Assembly: GCA_040226215.1 (NCBI GenBank)
Contig: JAVKFF010000247.1
Coordinates: 1-17,210 of the forward strand
From: JAVKFF01 sp040226215
GTDB taxonomy: Bacteria > Pseudomonadota > Alphaproteobacteria > DSM-16000 > Inquilinaceae
Direction: 5' to 3'
DNA: 17,210 bases
A program made the translations under genes and the position numbers. Below the pieces are notes generated by a model. That model saw only the letters and a list, made by a program, of their open reading frames with translations, was not told where the DNA came from and searched no databases. This document shows positions 1-9,743 of this stretch, piece after piece. Every line of letters starts with the position of its first letter. Position 1 is the first letter of the stretch.

Positions 1-128
1 GCCTGGATTCCCGCGTTCGCGGGAATGACATGGAGGAGATTGCGAAAACATCAATAAATTCAGTCCACCACCCTATCCCGCGATGTCCGCGCGAGTGTCT
101 AGAGTGTCACCCCCGATCACGATTCCCC
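1..128. repeat. intergenic stretch with ATTCCC-N8-GGGAAT palindrome
   Basis: Bases 7-26 read ATTCCCGCGTTCGCGGGAAT, two 9-base arms around a TT loop, followed by GACA. The form ATTCCC-N8-GGGAAT followed by GAC is a common dispersed intergenic palindrome in proteobacteria. In Neisseria a repeat with the same formula is called dRS3 (recalled, not searched). It lies about 100 bases beyond the yejF stop and could act as a transcript-end hairpin, but no T-tract follows it in the direction of yejF transcription. The remaining bases to 128 hold no gene. They contain only a short direct repeat, GAGTGTC, at 93-99 and 102-108. Confidence 0.7.
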
Positions 129-1816
<1,688 letters not shown>

Positions 1817-1820
<4 letters not shown>

Positions 1821-2977
1821 GCGGGCGTGGTCTCCTCGGCCTTCTTCCCCGGCTTGCGCCTGCCGGCCTTGAGTGGTTTGGCGCCGCCGCCGAATGCCTT
1901 ACGCGGGTCGAAGGCGTCGCGCAACGCCTCGCCGATGAAGACGAGCAGGCTGAGCATGATGGCCAGCGAGAAGAAGGCGGTGAAGCCGAGCCAGGGCGCC
2001 TGCAGATTGCGCTTGGCCTGGTTGATCAGTTCGCCCAGCGAGGCCGAGCCCGGCGGCAGCCCGAAGCCCAGAAAGTCGAGCGCCGTCAGCGTTGTCACCG
2101 AGGTGGTGACGATGAAGGGCAGGAAGGTGATGGTCGCCACCATGGCGTTGGGCAGCACATGGCGGAACATGATCACCCGGTCGGGCTGGCCCAGCGCCCT
2201 GGCCGCGCGGACATAGTCGAAATTGCGCGCGCGCAGGAATTCCGCCCGCACCACCGCGACGGGACCGGTCCAGCTGAACAGCAGCATGACGATCAGGAGC
2301 AGCCAGAAGCTCGGCACCAGCACGGCGGAGACGATGATCAGAATATAGAGGCCGGGAAGACCATCCCAGATCTCGATCAGGCGCTGGAAGATGAGGTCGG
2401 TCCAGCCGCCGAAATAGCCCTGCACCGCGCCGGCGGCGACGCCGACCACCATGATGCCGACGGTCAACAACAGGCCGAACAACACCGAGATGCGGAAGCC
2501 GTAGATCAGCCGCGCCAGCACGTCGCGTCCCTGGTCGTCGGTGCCCAGCCAGTTGACGCTGTCCGGCGGCGACGGGGCGGGCTGCGGCAGGTCGTAGTTG
2601 ATGGTGCGGTAGGAGAAGGGGATCGGCGGCCAGAGCGCCCAGCCGCCCGCGTCGATCAGCTCCTGGACGTAAGGGTCGCGATAGTCGGCCTCGGTCGGGA
2701 AGTCGCCGCCGAAGGCGGTCTCCGGATAGGTACTGAAGACGGGCGTGTAGATCTCGCCCTCGAAGTAGACGACGAGCGGCCGGTCGTTGGCGATGAACTC
2801 CGCCCCGAGCGTGACGAAGAACAGGATGGAGAAGATCCAGAGCGACCAGTAGCCCCGCTTGTTGGTGCGGAAATTGGCCAGCCGGCGCTGCGTGATCGGG
2901 CTGATCCTGATGAGCCCGAGGAAGCGCACCGGCCGGCTCGGCGTCACGCCCTGAAGGTTGCCGCCCGCCTCAGACAC
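1817..2977 (-). CDS. yejE: YejE, inner-membrane permease of the Yej peptide importer
   Basis: This is a 386-residue permease subunit. After an N-terminal cytoplasmic segment, a membrane helix starts near YWSLWIFSILFF (about residue 43). A long periplasmic region carrying the NWLGTDDQGRDVLARL motif, characteristic of DppC/OppC-type permeases, follows. The binding-protein-dependent transport domain comes next, with the cytoplasmic EAA loop around RAARALGQPDRVIMFRHVLP, which contacts the ATPase. The C-terminus is a Lys/Arg-rich tail of about 20 residues (GRRKPGKKAEE) that probably stays in the cytoplasm. The start codon is GTG at 2977-2975, overlapping the yejB stop by 8 bases. GAGG lies 6 bases upstream of it, which supports that start. 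YejE pairs with YejB to form the channel energised by YejF. Confidence 0.93.
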
Positions 2978-4088
2978 GCCGGGCCTCGAAATCGATGCGC
3001 GGGTCGATGATGGTGTAGACGACGTCGGTCAGGATCTTGATCAGCAGGCCGATGAGCGTGAAGAAGTAGAGCGTGGCGAAGACGATCGGGTAGTCCCGGT
3101 TGACCACCGCCTCGAAACCGAGCAGGCCGAGGCCGTCGAGCGAGAAGATGGTCTCGATCAGCAGCGCGCCGGTGAAGAACACGCTGAGCAGTGCCGCCGG
3201 AAAGCCGGCGATGACGATCAGCATGGCATTGCGGAAGACGTGGCCATAGAGCACGCGCCGCTCGGTCAGCCCCTTGGCCCTGGCGGTCATCACGTACATC
3301 GAGTTGATCTGGTCGATGAAGGAGTTCTTGGTCAGCATGGTCAGCGTGGCGAAGGAGCCGATCACCATGGCAAGCACCGGCAGCGTCATGTGCCAGGCAT
3401 AGTCGGCGATCTGGCCGAGCAGGCTGAGGCTCTCGAAGTCGTCGGAGACGATGCCCCTGAGCGGGAACCAGTCGAGATAGCGGCCGCCGGCGAAGACGAT
3501 GATCAGCAGCACCGCGAACAGGAAGTTGGGAATGGCGTAGCCGACGATGATGGCGCCCGATGACCAGACGTCGAAGCGCGAGCCGTCGCGCACCGCCTTG
3601 CGGATGCCAAGCGGGATGCACACCAGATAGGTGATCAGCGTCGTCCACAGGCCGAGCGAGATGGAGACCGGCATCTTGTCGATGATCAGGTCGACGACGC
3701 GCTGGCCGCGGAAATAGCTCTCCCCGAAATCGAAGGTCAGGTAGTTGCCCATCATCAGGAAGAAGCGCTCGTGGACCGGCCGGTCGAAGCCGAACTGGCG
3801 CTCAAGCTCCGCGATGAACTCCGGCGGCAGGCCCTGGGCGCCGCGATAGCGCGAGGTGGCGTCGCCGCCACCGCCGCGATCGGTCTGCTGCTGCTGGGCC
3901 TGCTGCAGGTCGCCGCCGCCACCGCCGGTGAAGCGCGCCGTGGCGTCCACCGCCGTGCCCTGGATCTCGGCGATCATCTGCTCGATCGGGCCGCCCGGGG
4001 CGAGCTGCACGACGAAGAAGTTGATCACCATGATCCCGAACAGCGTCGGGATCACCAGAAGCAGGCGGCGGACGATATAGGCGAGCAT
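2970..4088 (-). CDS. yejB: YejB, inner-membrane permease of the Yej peptide importer
   Basis: This 372-residue permease is very close in pattern to E. coli YejB as I recall it. It opens with MLAYIVRRLLLVIPTLFGI (first membrane helix) and NFFVVQLAPGGP. Later come the conserved stretches PVSISLGLWTTLITYLV, SRFDVWSSGAIIVGYAIPNF and LTMLTKNSFIDQ, then the EAA-type loop ARAKGLTERRVLYGHVFRNA and the ending DPRIDFEARRV. Residues 54-76 form a Gly/Gln-rich insert (GGGGG, QQQQ, GGGG) in the periplasmic loop after helix 1, where the family is normally variable. The ATG at 4088 follows the upstream binding-protein stop by 25 bases, so cotranscription is very likely. YejB forms the translocation path together with YejE. 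Confidence 0.95.
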   Translation of the reverse strand: MLAYIVRRLLLVIPTLFGIMVINFFVVQLAPGGPIEQMIAEIQGTAVDATARFTGGGGGDLQQAQQQQTDRGGGGDATSRYRGAQGLPPEFIAELERQFGFDRPVHERFFLMMGNYLTFDFGESYFRGQRVVDLIIDKMPVSISLGLWTTLITYLVCIPLGIRKAVRDGSRFDVWSSGAIIVGYAIPNFLFAVLLIIVFAGGRYLDWFPLRGIVSDDFESLSLLGQIADYAWHMTLPVLAMVIGSFATLTMLTKNSFIDQINSMYVMTARAKGLTERRVLYGHVFRNAMLIVIAGFPAALLSVFFTGALLIETIFSLDGLGLLGFEAVVNRDYPIVFATLYFFTLIGLLIKILTDVVYTIIDPRIDFEARRV

Positions 4089-4113
4089 TCAGATGGCTGT
4101 CCGATCCCTGGGT

Positions 4114-6018
4114 TCAGCGGTTGCGCGAGGTCGGCAGGGCCGCTGCCCGTTCCGGGTCGTACCACCATGTCGTCGGAAAGCCGATGCCGAATTCCGGGCT
4201 CTCCTCCGGCTGGCCGAAGATATCCCAGTAGGCGATGCGGTAGTGGTCGAGATAGTAGGACGGGATGATCCAGTGGTCACGCAGCAGCACCCGGTCCAGC
4301 GCCCGCACCACCGCCTGCAGGCGTTCCTCGTCGCGTTCCTGGCGGACCGTGACGATGTCGTCGAGCAACTGGTCGACCGCCGGATCGGCGATGCCGGGCC
4401 AGTTGGCCGAGGCCGGATCGTCGACCGCGGCGCTCTCGAAATAGGTCCTGAGCTCGCCACCCGGCGGCGGGAAGAAATTGGCGCCGATATAGATCATGTC
4501 GTAGTCGAACTCGTCGGTCCGGCGCTCCCACTGCGCCGGGTCGACGACGCGCAGGCTGGCGTCGATGCCCGCCGCCTCCAGGTTTTCCACGAAAGGCAGG
4601 ATCACCCGCTCCAGGGTCGGTCCGTTGACCAGGAACTCGATTTCCATCTGCTCGCCGGTCTCCTGGGAGACCAGGCGCCCCTGCCCGTCGATCTCCCAGC
4701 CAGCCTCGCGGAACAGGCCGAGCGCGGTGCGCAGGTTTTCGCGGATGCGCCCGGAGCCGTCGGTGGACGGCACGGTGAAGGGCTCGGTGAAGACGCTTTC
4801 CGGGATCTGCTCGCGCAGCGGTTCCAGGAAGCTCATCTCCTCCTCGGTCGGCAGCGGGTAGTCCTGCGTGCCGTAGTCGGAGTTCGGAAAGTAGGAATAG
4901 GCGCGCGCATACTGGCCGTAGAAGATGTTGGCGCGGGTCCACTCGAAGTCCCAGAGATAGCCCAGCGCCTCGCGCACGCGGATGTCCTGGAACTGCGGCC
5001 GGCGGGTGTTGAAGACGAAGCCGACATAGCCGCGCGGCGAGTTGTCGGCGATCGAATCGTCGCGCACGATGGCCCCGTTGTTGACCGGCTCGACGTTGTA
5101 GCCGGTGGCCCAGCGGCTCGCCTGGTTTTCCGACCAGAAGTCGAACTCGCCGGCCAGGAAGGCCTCGAACATCACGTCGACGTCGCGGAAATAGATATAG
5201 GTGATGCGGTCGAAATTGTTCTGGCCGACATTCACCGGCAGGTCTTCCGCCCAGTAGTCCTCGACCCGCCGATAGGTGATCCGACGGCCGGGATCGACGC
5301 TCTCGATGGTATAGGGCCCTTCGTAGAGCACCGGTTCGAGATAGGATTCGACCGGGTCGCGGCCCGACGCCTCCCACCAGTGCTGGGGCCAGGGCGACAG
5401 GCCGGCGGCGAGGCCGACCGTCGCCCAGTTGCCGGTGGTCGCGAACTCGACCCGGAGCTGCCGGTCGTTCAGCGCCTCGACCGAGACGAGGTCGCGGTAG
5501 AACTCGCGCAGCAGCGGCCGGGCGTGCTCCTTGATGATGTCGAAGGCGAAGACGAAGTCCGCGGCGACGATGGGCTCGCCATCGTGCCACCTTGCTTCCT
5601 CGCGGATGGTGAACACGGCGTAGGACAGGTCGTCGGGCAGCGCCACGCTCTCGGCGATCGAGGCGTAGTAGTCGTCCAGCGCGTCGGCGGTTCCGGTGAA
5701 CAGGCTGTCGCCGGTCAGCCCGATGCCGGCCGGCCAGGTGCCGCCGATGGTGATGGTGTCGAGCCGCTCGAAGGTGCCGTAGGCGCTGAGCACCAGGTGT
5801 CCGCCACTGGGCGCGTCGGGATTGACGTAGTCGAAATGCGCGAAATCGGGCGGGTAGACCGGGTCGCCGAACTCCGAAAAGGCGCCGTACACGGTCAGGC
5901 CCTCGATATTGGCGTCGAGCGCGGCCTGGTCGACCTCCTGGGCCCTGGCAGGGGCGGCCAGCACGAGGCCGGAGATCAGCGCGGCCGCCAGGGCGGCGGC
6001 GGTCGGTCGGCGAAGCAT
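4114..6018 (-). CDS. yejA: YejA-type periplasmic peptide-binding protein (copy 1, next to yejB)
   Basis: This 634-residue solute-binding protein (SBP_bac_5, cluster C) delivers peptides to YejB/YejE in the periplasm. I set the start at 6018 because AAGGAGG lies just upstream and because it gives a clean signal peptide: MLRRP, a hydrophobic stretch, then APARA with cleavage near residue 26. The frame stays open upstream to 6117, but that extension would bury the signal peptide. Family landmarks are HFDYVNPDAPSGGHL near the mature N-terminus, ARWHDGEPIVAADFVFAFD, GPYTIESVDPGRRITYRRV, YWAEDLPVNVGQNNFDRITY, the C-terminal LDRVLLRDHWIIPSYYLDH and WWYDPERAAALP. E. coli YejA has the same landmarks. 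The upstream gene encodes a paralogue with the same domain order. A 25-base gap to yejB places it in the operon, and its strong ribosome site fits a binding protein made in excess over the permease. Confidence 0.93.
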   Translation of the reverse strand: MLRRPTAAALAAALISGLVLAAPARAQEVDQAALDANIEGLTVYGAFSEFGDPVYPPDFAHFDYVNPDAPSGGHLVLSAYGTFERLDTITIGGTWPAGIGLTGDSLFTGTADALDDYYASIAESVALPDDLSYAVFTIREEARWHDGEPIVAADFVFAFDIIKEHARPLLREFYRDLVSVEALNDRQLRVEFATTGNWATVGLAAGLSPWPQHWWEASGRDPVESYLEPVLYEGPYTIESVDPGRRITYRRVEDYWAEDLPVNVGQNNFDRITYIYFRDVDVMFEAFLAGEFDFWSENQASRWATGYNVEPVNNGAIVRDDSIADNSPRGYVGFVFNTRRPQFQDIRVREALGYLWDFEWTRANIFYGQYARAYSYFPNSDYGTQDYPLPTEEEMSFLEPLREQIPESVFTEPFTVPSTDGSGRIRENLRTALGLFREAGWEIDGQGRLVSQETGEQMEIEFLVNGPTLERVILPFVENLEAAGIDASLRVVDPAQWERRTDEFDYDMIYIGANFFPPPGGELRTYFESAAVDDPASANWPGIADPAVDQLLDDIVTVRQERDEERLQAVVRALDRVLLRDHWIIPSYYLDHYRIAYWDIFGQPEESPEFGIGFPTTWWYDPERAAALPTSRNR

Positions 6019-6121
6019 GGTCCCCTCCTTCACCTGTCCATCGGGTCGTTTCGGCTCAGCATACGCGAAGACGCGGCCGGCCGGCCCACACAAACGCCGG
6101 ATCATGTCGAGCCGCATGCGC
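6019..6121 (-). other. spacer between the two yejA-type genes with GC palindromes
   Basis: This 103-base gap separates the two paralogous binding-protein genes. It holds a self-complementary GGCCGGCCGGCC at 6075-6086. A small inverted repeat, GAGC(6109-6112)/GCTC(6120-6123) around GCATGC, runs into the stop of the upstream gene. The strong AAGGAGG of the downstream gene lies at the other end. There is no T-tract, so this is not a standard terminator. A stabilising or processing hairpin is possible. Confidence 0.4.
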
Positions 6122-8026
6122 TCAGCGTCCGGCCTGTTCGAGGGCGCGGTCGCGATCGGGGTCGATCCACCAGGTTTCCTGGTAGCCGATCGAGTTCACC
6201 CGACCGATATCGAGGCGCGGTTGGCGCTCGGGAAAGCCGAAGCGGTCCCAATGGGCGATCCATACCTCGTCGGAATGCCAGTGCGGCACGACGTACCAGC
6301 CGGCCATCAGCACCCGGTCGAGGGCGCGGGTCAGCGCCTGCTTCTCGGTGATGTCGTTGGCGGCGACGATGCGTGTCAGCAGGTCGTCGACCACCGGGTC
6401 GGCGACCCCGATGATGTTGGCCGAGCCGTTCTCGTCCGCCGCCTCGGAATGGAAGCGGTTGCGCTCGAAGCTGCCGGGTGGCGGGTAGAACGAATAGGCG
6501 AAGGAGATGATCTCGAATGCCCGGTCCTCGTAGCGGCGCTGGTACTGCGCGGAATCGACGATGCGGATGCCGGCGTCGATGCCGATCGCGCGCATCTCCT
6601 CGATGAAGGGCGCCGTGTGGGGCTCCAGTACACTGGAGGAGAGCAGGATCTCGGCACTCATCTGCACACCCTCGGCATCGACCAGGCGGCCGGCGCCGTC
6701 GAGGGTCCAGCCAGCATCCACCAGCAGGTCGAGGGCGATGCGCCGGTTGGCGCGCGGCACCCCCGGCCGGTCGGCATTGGCGCTGTCGGGCAGGACGATC
6801 GGCTGGTCGAAGATCCAGTCGGGCACCTGGCCCCGATATTCCTCGAGAATCTCGAGCTCCCGCCCTTCCGGCACCCCGCTCTGCGAATAGTCATCCGAGC
6901 CCAGGAAGTAGGAGGTGATGCGGTCGCGCAGGCCGTACATCACGTTCTGGCGCACGAACTCGAAAGGATAGAGATAGTTCAGCGCCTCGCGCACCCGGAT
7001 GTCGGCGAATTGCGGCTGGCGCGTGTTGAAGAAGAAGCCCTGCATGCCGCGATAGCTGATGGCCGGAAGCTCGAGGCGCTGCAGGCGGCCGTCCGCGACC
7101 GCCGGCGTGTCGTAGCCGATGCCCCAGTTGCGCGAGGAAAGCTCCACCTGGAAGTCGTAGGCGCCGCCGAGGAAGGCCTCGAACATGATCGTCCGGTCGC
7201 GGTAGAAGTCGTAGACGACGCGCTCGAAATTCCACAGCCCGCGGTTCACCGGCAGGTCGCGGCCCCAGTAGTCCGCGACCCGCTCATAGGTCAGGGAGCG
7301 GCCGGCGTCGACGTCGACCAGGCGGTAGGGACCGCTGCCCAGCGGTGGCTCCAGCGTGCTCTCGGCGAGGTCGCGTCCAGCCGTGGTCCACCAGTGGCGC
7401 GGCAGGATGGTCATGCCGGCGAGCTGGGCGATGGCCGAGCGCGTGCCGCCGCCATCGAACTCGAAGCGCGCGGTCCGGTCGTCCACCACCTGGGCGCGGC
7501 TGACCTCCTCATAGGCCGCCTGCAGGAAGGGACGCGCCAGGTCCATCTCCACCACCGCCTCGTAGGACCACACCACGTCCCCGGCGGTCACCGGCTCGCC
7601 GTCGTTCCAGCGGGCGTCGGGATGCAGCACGAACTCGACCCAGGCGAGGTCCTGCGGATAGCGGACGGTCTCGGCGAGCCGCGGATAGAAGACGCCGACC
7701 TGATCCTGGCTCTCGACCAGCAGGCTGTCGTAGAGCAGGCCCAGCGAGCGCGGATATTCGCCGCCGATCGGCACGAAGTTCAGGGAATCGAAGCTGTTAA
7801 AGGCAGACAACGTGATGGTGCCGCCTTGCGGCGCCTCCGGGGCGGCATAGGGCAGATGGTCGAAGCCCGGCGCCAGGTCCGGCGTGTCGAACTCGCTGAA
7901 GAACGGTTCCTCGACGATCTGCGCCGGGGCGCCGGCCGGGGAGACGATAGCGAGCGCCGCGGCGAACGCCAGCAGGCGCAAAATGCGCATGGTCGGGCGA
8001 TGGGAGGCGGCCGGCGCGGCAATCAT
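6122..8026 (-). CDS. YejA-type periplasmic peptide-binding protein (copy 2, upstream)
   Basis: This second SBP_bac_5 protein is paralogous to the next gene of the operon and of near-equal length (634 residues from 8026). It shares the landmarks HLPYAAPEAPQGGTITL, ARWNDGEPVTAGDVVWSYE, GPYRLVDVDAGRSLTYERV, YWGRDLPVNRGLWNFERV, LDRVLMAGWYVVPHWHSDE and WWIDPDRDRALEQ. The signal peptide is a hydrophobic run after MRILR with a likely cut after PAGAPA. The start is uncertain: 8026 has only a weak GGAAG upstream, and 7990 (622 residues, a tighter signal peptide) has none. The frame is open further to 9124, but only as a shadow over hisN. Two yejA-like genes ahead of yejBEF are known in other Alphaproteobacteria such as Brucella (from memory). 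The two receptors probably widen the peptide range of one permease. Confidence 0.9.
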   Translation of the reverse strand: MIAAPAASHRPTMRILRLLAFAAALAIVSPAGAPAQIVEEPFFSEFDTPDLAPGFDHLPYAAPEAPQGGTITLSAFNSFDSLNFVPIGGEYPRSLGLLYDSLLVESQDQVGVFYPRLAETVRYPQDLAWVEFVLHPDARWNDGEPVTAGDVVWSYEAVVEMDLARPFLQAAYEEVSRAQVVDDRTARFEFDGGGTRSAIAQLAGMTILPRHWWTTAGRDLAESTLEPPLGSGPYRLVDVDAGRSLTYERVADYWGRDLPVNRGLWNFERVVYDFYRDRTIMFEAFLGGAYDFQVELSSRNWGIGYDTPAVADGRLQRLELPAISYRGMQGFFFNTRQPQFADIRVREALNYLYPFEFVRQNVMYGLRDRITSYFLGSDDYSQSGVPEGRELEILEEYRGQVPDWIFDQPIVLPDSANADRPGVPRANRRIALDLLVDAGWTLDGAGRLVDAEGVQMSAEILLSSSVLEPHTAPFIEEMRAIGIDAGIRIVDSAQYQRRYEDRAFEIISFAYSFYPPPGSFERNRFHSEAADENGSANIIGVADPVVDDLLTRIVAANDITEKQALTRALDRVLMAGWYVVPHWHSDEVWIAHWDRFGFPERQPRLDIGRVNSIGYQETWWIDPDRDRALEQAGR

Positions 8027-8133
8027 GATGGGTGGTCTTCCAAGCTCCTGACGGGCCAATGACTCTATCGACCTCCACGGCGTCATCAAGTCCCGCGACC
8101 TTGCCGCTTCCAAGGCGCCGGAGTCCACCGGCG

Positions 8134-8919
8134 TCACGAAGCCGTCAAGATTTCCATGGCCTGACGATGGATCGCGGGGTCGCCGGCGGCGACTACCTGG
8201 CCCGGCGAGCCTTGTGTCAGCGGCTGGCCCCGCCAGTCCGTCATGATGCCGCCCGCCGCCTCGATCACCGGCACCAGGGCGGCGAAATCGTAGAGATTGA
8301 GCCCGGATTCGACGACGAGGTCGCACCATCCCGACGCCAGGCCCGCATAGGCGAAGCAGTCGCCACCATAGACCGCGGCGGCGCTTTCCCGCTCCAGGCG
8401 CTGGAAACGTGGCCAGTCGCCGGCGTCGAACATGGCCGGCGTCGTCGTCGCGATCACCGCCCGGGCGAGCGCGGCGCAGCGCCGCACCCGGGCCGCCTCG
8501 CCGTTCAGCGTCGTCGGATGCCCGGCACCGCCGATCCAGCGATCGCCCAGGATCGGCTGGTCGATGACGCCCAGCACCGGCACCCCGTCTCGCAGCAGCG
8601 CGATCAGCGTGCCGAAGATCGGCCGACCGGTGATGAAGCTCTTGGTGCCGTCGATCGGGTCGATCACCCAGACGTGGGCGGCGTCGGGGCGGTGGCTGCC
8701 ATATTCCTCGCCGACGATGCCGTCGCCGGGCCGCTCGGCCTCGAGAATGCCGCGGATCGCCGCTTCCGCGCCACGGTCGGCCACGGTCACCGGGCTCGCG
8801 TCGGCCTTCTGCTCGACCGTGAAGGGCGCGCGGAAATGCCGGCGAACCACGGCGCCGCTGGCGTCGGCCAGGCGGTTGACGAGGTCGATCAACGCGGGAT
8901 CGGCGGCGGTCTGGGTCAT
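8134..8919 (-). CDS. hisN: histidinol-phosphatase HisN, inositol monophosphatase fold
   Basis: This 261-residue Mg-dependent phosphatase probably removes phosphate from L-histidinol phosphate, the penultimate stage of histidine synthesis, in the cytoplasm. The metal-site motifs of the inositol monophosphatase superfamily are intact: GEEYG at 70-74, DPIDGTKSF at 87-95 and the distal Asp211 in LNLYDFAAL. The HisN subgroup is suggested by DPIDGTKSFITGRPIFGTLIAL and by GGDCFAYAGLASGWCDLVVE. Members of the same fold also cleave inositol phosphates or 3'-phosphoadenosine phosphate, so the substrate rests on subgroup resemblance. The ATG at 8919 lies 29 bases after the cytochrome gene. The first yejA-type gene begins 107 bases further on, with no obvious terminator between. 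No other his gene is in the window, which is usual for hisN. Confidence 0.88.
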   Translation of the reverse strand: MTQTAADPALIDLVNRLADASGAVVRRHFRAPFTVEQKADASPVTVADRGAEAAIRGILEAERPGDGIVGEEYGSHRPDAAHVWVIDPIDGTKSFITGRPIFGTLIALLRDGVPVLGVIDQPILGDRWIGGAGHPTTLNGEAARVRRCAALARAVIATTTPAMFDAGDWPRFQRLERESAAAVYGGDCFAYAGLASGWCDLVVESGLNLYDFAALVPVIEAAGGIMTDWRGQPLTQGSPGQVVAAGDPAIHRQAMEILTAS

Positions 8920-8948
8920 GGCGCCTGTCGGGCCCGCCTCCGGCCGGG

Positions 8949-9743
8949 TCAGCCGGCGTTGGCGTCGTCCCCGGAAGCGCCGTCGCCCGAAGGTTCGTCG
9001 CCCGAAGGTTCGTCGCTGGTCGAGCCCTCGTCCGACTGGCCGTCCTCGGCCTCGCCGCCGTCATCGCCCGCTTCGCCCCCGGCCGCGGCATCACTCTCAC
9101 CCTCGGCACCCTCACCCTCGGCACCGGACTCCTCCGCGCCGCCGGGTTCGGCCGGGCCGGTCTCGTTGACCGCCACCTGCACGCCTTCGAGCGCGGCGGC
9201 CTCCTCGGCCGTGGGCAGCGGCAGCGGCGCGTCGGACTGCTGGTTCAGCCAGGCGATCAGGTTGGCGCGGTCCTCGGCGCTGCGCATGCCGGCATAGGAC
9301 ATGGAGGTACCCGGCAGGAACTCGCGCGGCTGGTAGAGGAAGCGGCTGAGGTTCTCGAAGGTCCACTCCACGCCCTGCTCGGCGAGCGCCTGGGTGGCGG
9401 CGGAGTAGTTGAAGTCCGGATTGTGCGCCACCTGCGATCCCACCACGCCGTAATTGTTCGGTCCCACGCCGTTCGGGCCGCCGGGCTGGAAATTGTGGCA
9501 GGTGGTGCACTGGCGCGTCAGACCCTCGCCGGCGGCCGGGTCGGCGCTGGCCAGCAGCGGGATGATCGACGGGATTGTCTCGACCTCCGGCTCCTCGACC
9601 TCGGCCGGTCCGGCACCGGTATCGATGACGTAGGCCGCCTGCTCCGGATAGTGCGGCGTCACCAGGCCGTCGGCGATGAAGCCCGTGGCCATGCCCAGAA
9701 TGCCGGCCACCAGGATGGCGGCGAAAATCTTGTTCATTTCCAT
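8949..9743 (-). CDS. membrane-anchored class I cytochrome c with acidic repeat tail
   Basis: This 264-residue electron carrier has an uncleaved-looking N-terminal anchor (residues 5-24, KIFAAILVAGILGMATGFIA). A linker rich in Pro and Glu follows, then a mitochondrial-like cytochrome c domain. Haem attaches at CTTCH (79-83), with His83 as one ligand. GPNNYGVVG and GTSMSYAG follow, Met148 being the probable second ligand. The haem domain ends near residue 170. Beyond it lies a low-complexity tail. In its last 69 residues about one third are Asp or Glu, and there are no Lys, Arg or His. The start at 9743 (MEMNKIF) is favoured over 9737 by AGAGGG upstream. The frame stays open to 9965, but that part has no signal-like features. 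Divergent pairing with kdsB-pheA is common in Alphaproteobacteria (recalled). The likely role is passing electrons between respiratory complexes; the partner oxidase is unknown. Confidence 0.88.
   Translation of the reverse strand: MEMNKIFAAILVAGILGMATGFIADGLVTPHYPEQAAYVIDTGAGPAEVEEPEVETIPSIIPLLASADPAAGEGLTRQCTTCHNFQPGGPNGVGPNNYGVVGSQVAHNPDFNYSAATQALAEQGVEWTFENLSRFLYQPREFLPGTSMSYAGMRSAEDRANLIAWLNQQSDAPLPLPTAEEAAALEGVQVAVNETGPAEPGGAEESGAEGEGAEGESDAAAGGEAGDDGGEAEDGQSDEGSTSDEPSGDEPSGDGASGDDANAG
8982..9011. repeat. 15-base tandem duplication in the cytochrome tail (EPSGD unit)
   Basis: GTCGCCCGAAGGTTC occurs twice in perfect tandem at 8982-8996 and 8997-9011. Read on the minus strand it encodes an in-frame repeat of EPSGD. 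Because the unit is a multiple of three, gain or loss changes tail length without breaking the frame. Confidence 0.85.
9096..9125. repeat. 15-base tandem duplication in the cytochrome tail (GAEGE unit)
   Basis: CTCACCCTCGGCACC occurs twice in perfect tandem at 9096-9110 and 9111-9125. On the minus strand it encodes GAEGE twice. It is a second, independent in-frame duplication in the same acidic tail, about 85 bases from the EPSGD repeat. Confidence 0.85.

Noticed and set aside
93..108. Direct repeat GAGTGTC-N2-GAGTGTC after yejF
   Set aside because: Too short and isolated to interpret; expected by chance at this scale.
4093..6351. 752-codon plus-strand open frame opposite the first yejA-type gene
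   Set aside because: Antisense shadow of a well-supported binding protein. Low-complexity composition, no ribosome site and no recognisable domain.
8027..9124. Upstream extension of the second yejA-type gene to a 1000-residue protein
   Set aside because: The extra part is out-of-frame Arg/Pro/Ala-rich sequence over hisN and the cytochrome gene, and it would bury the signal peptide.
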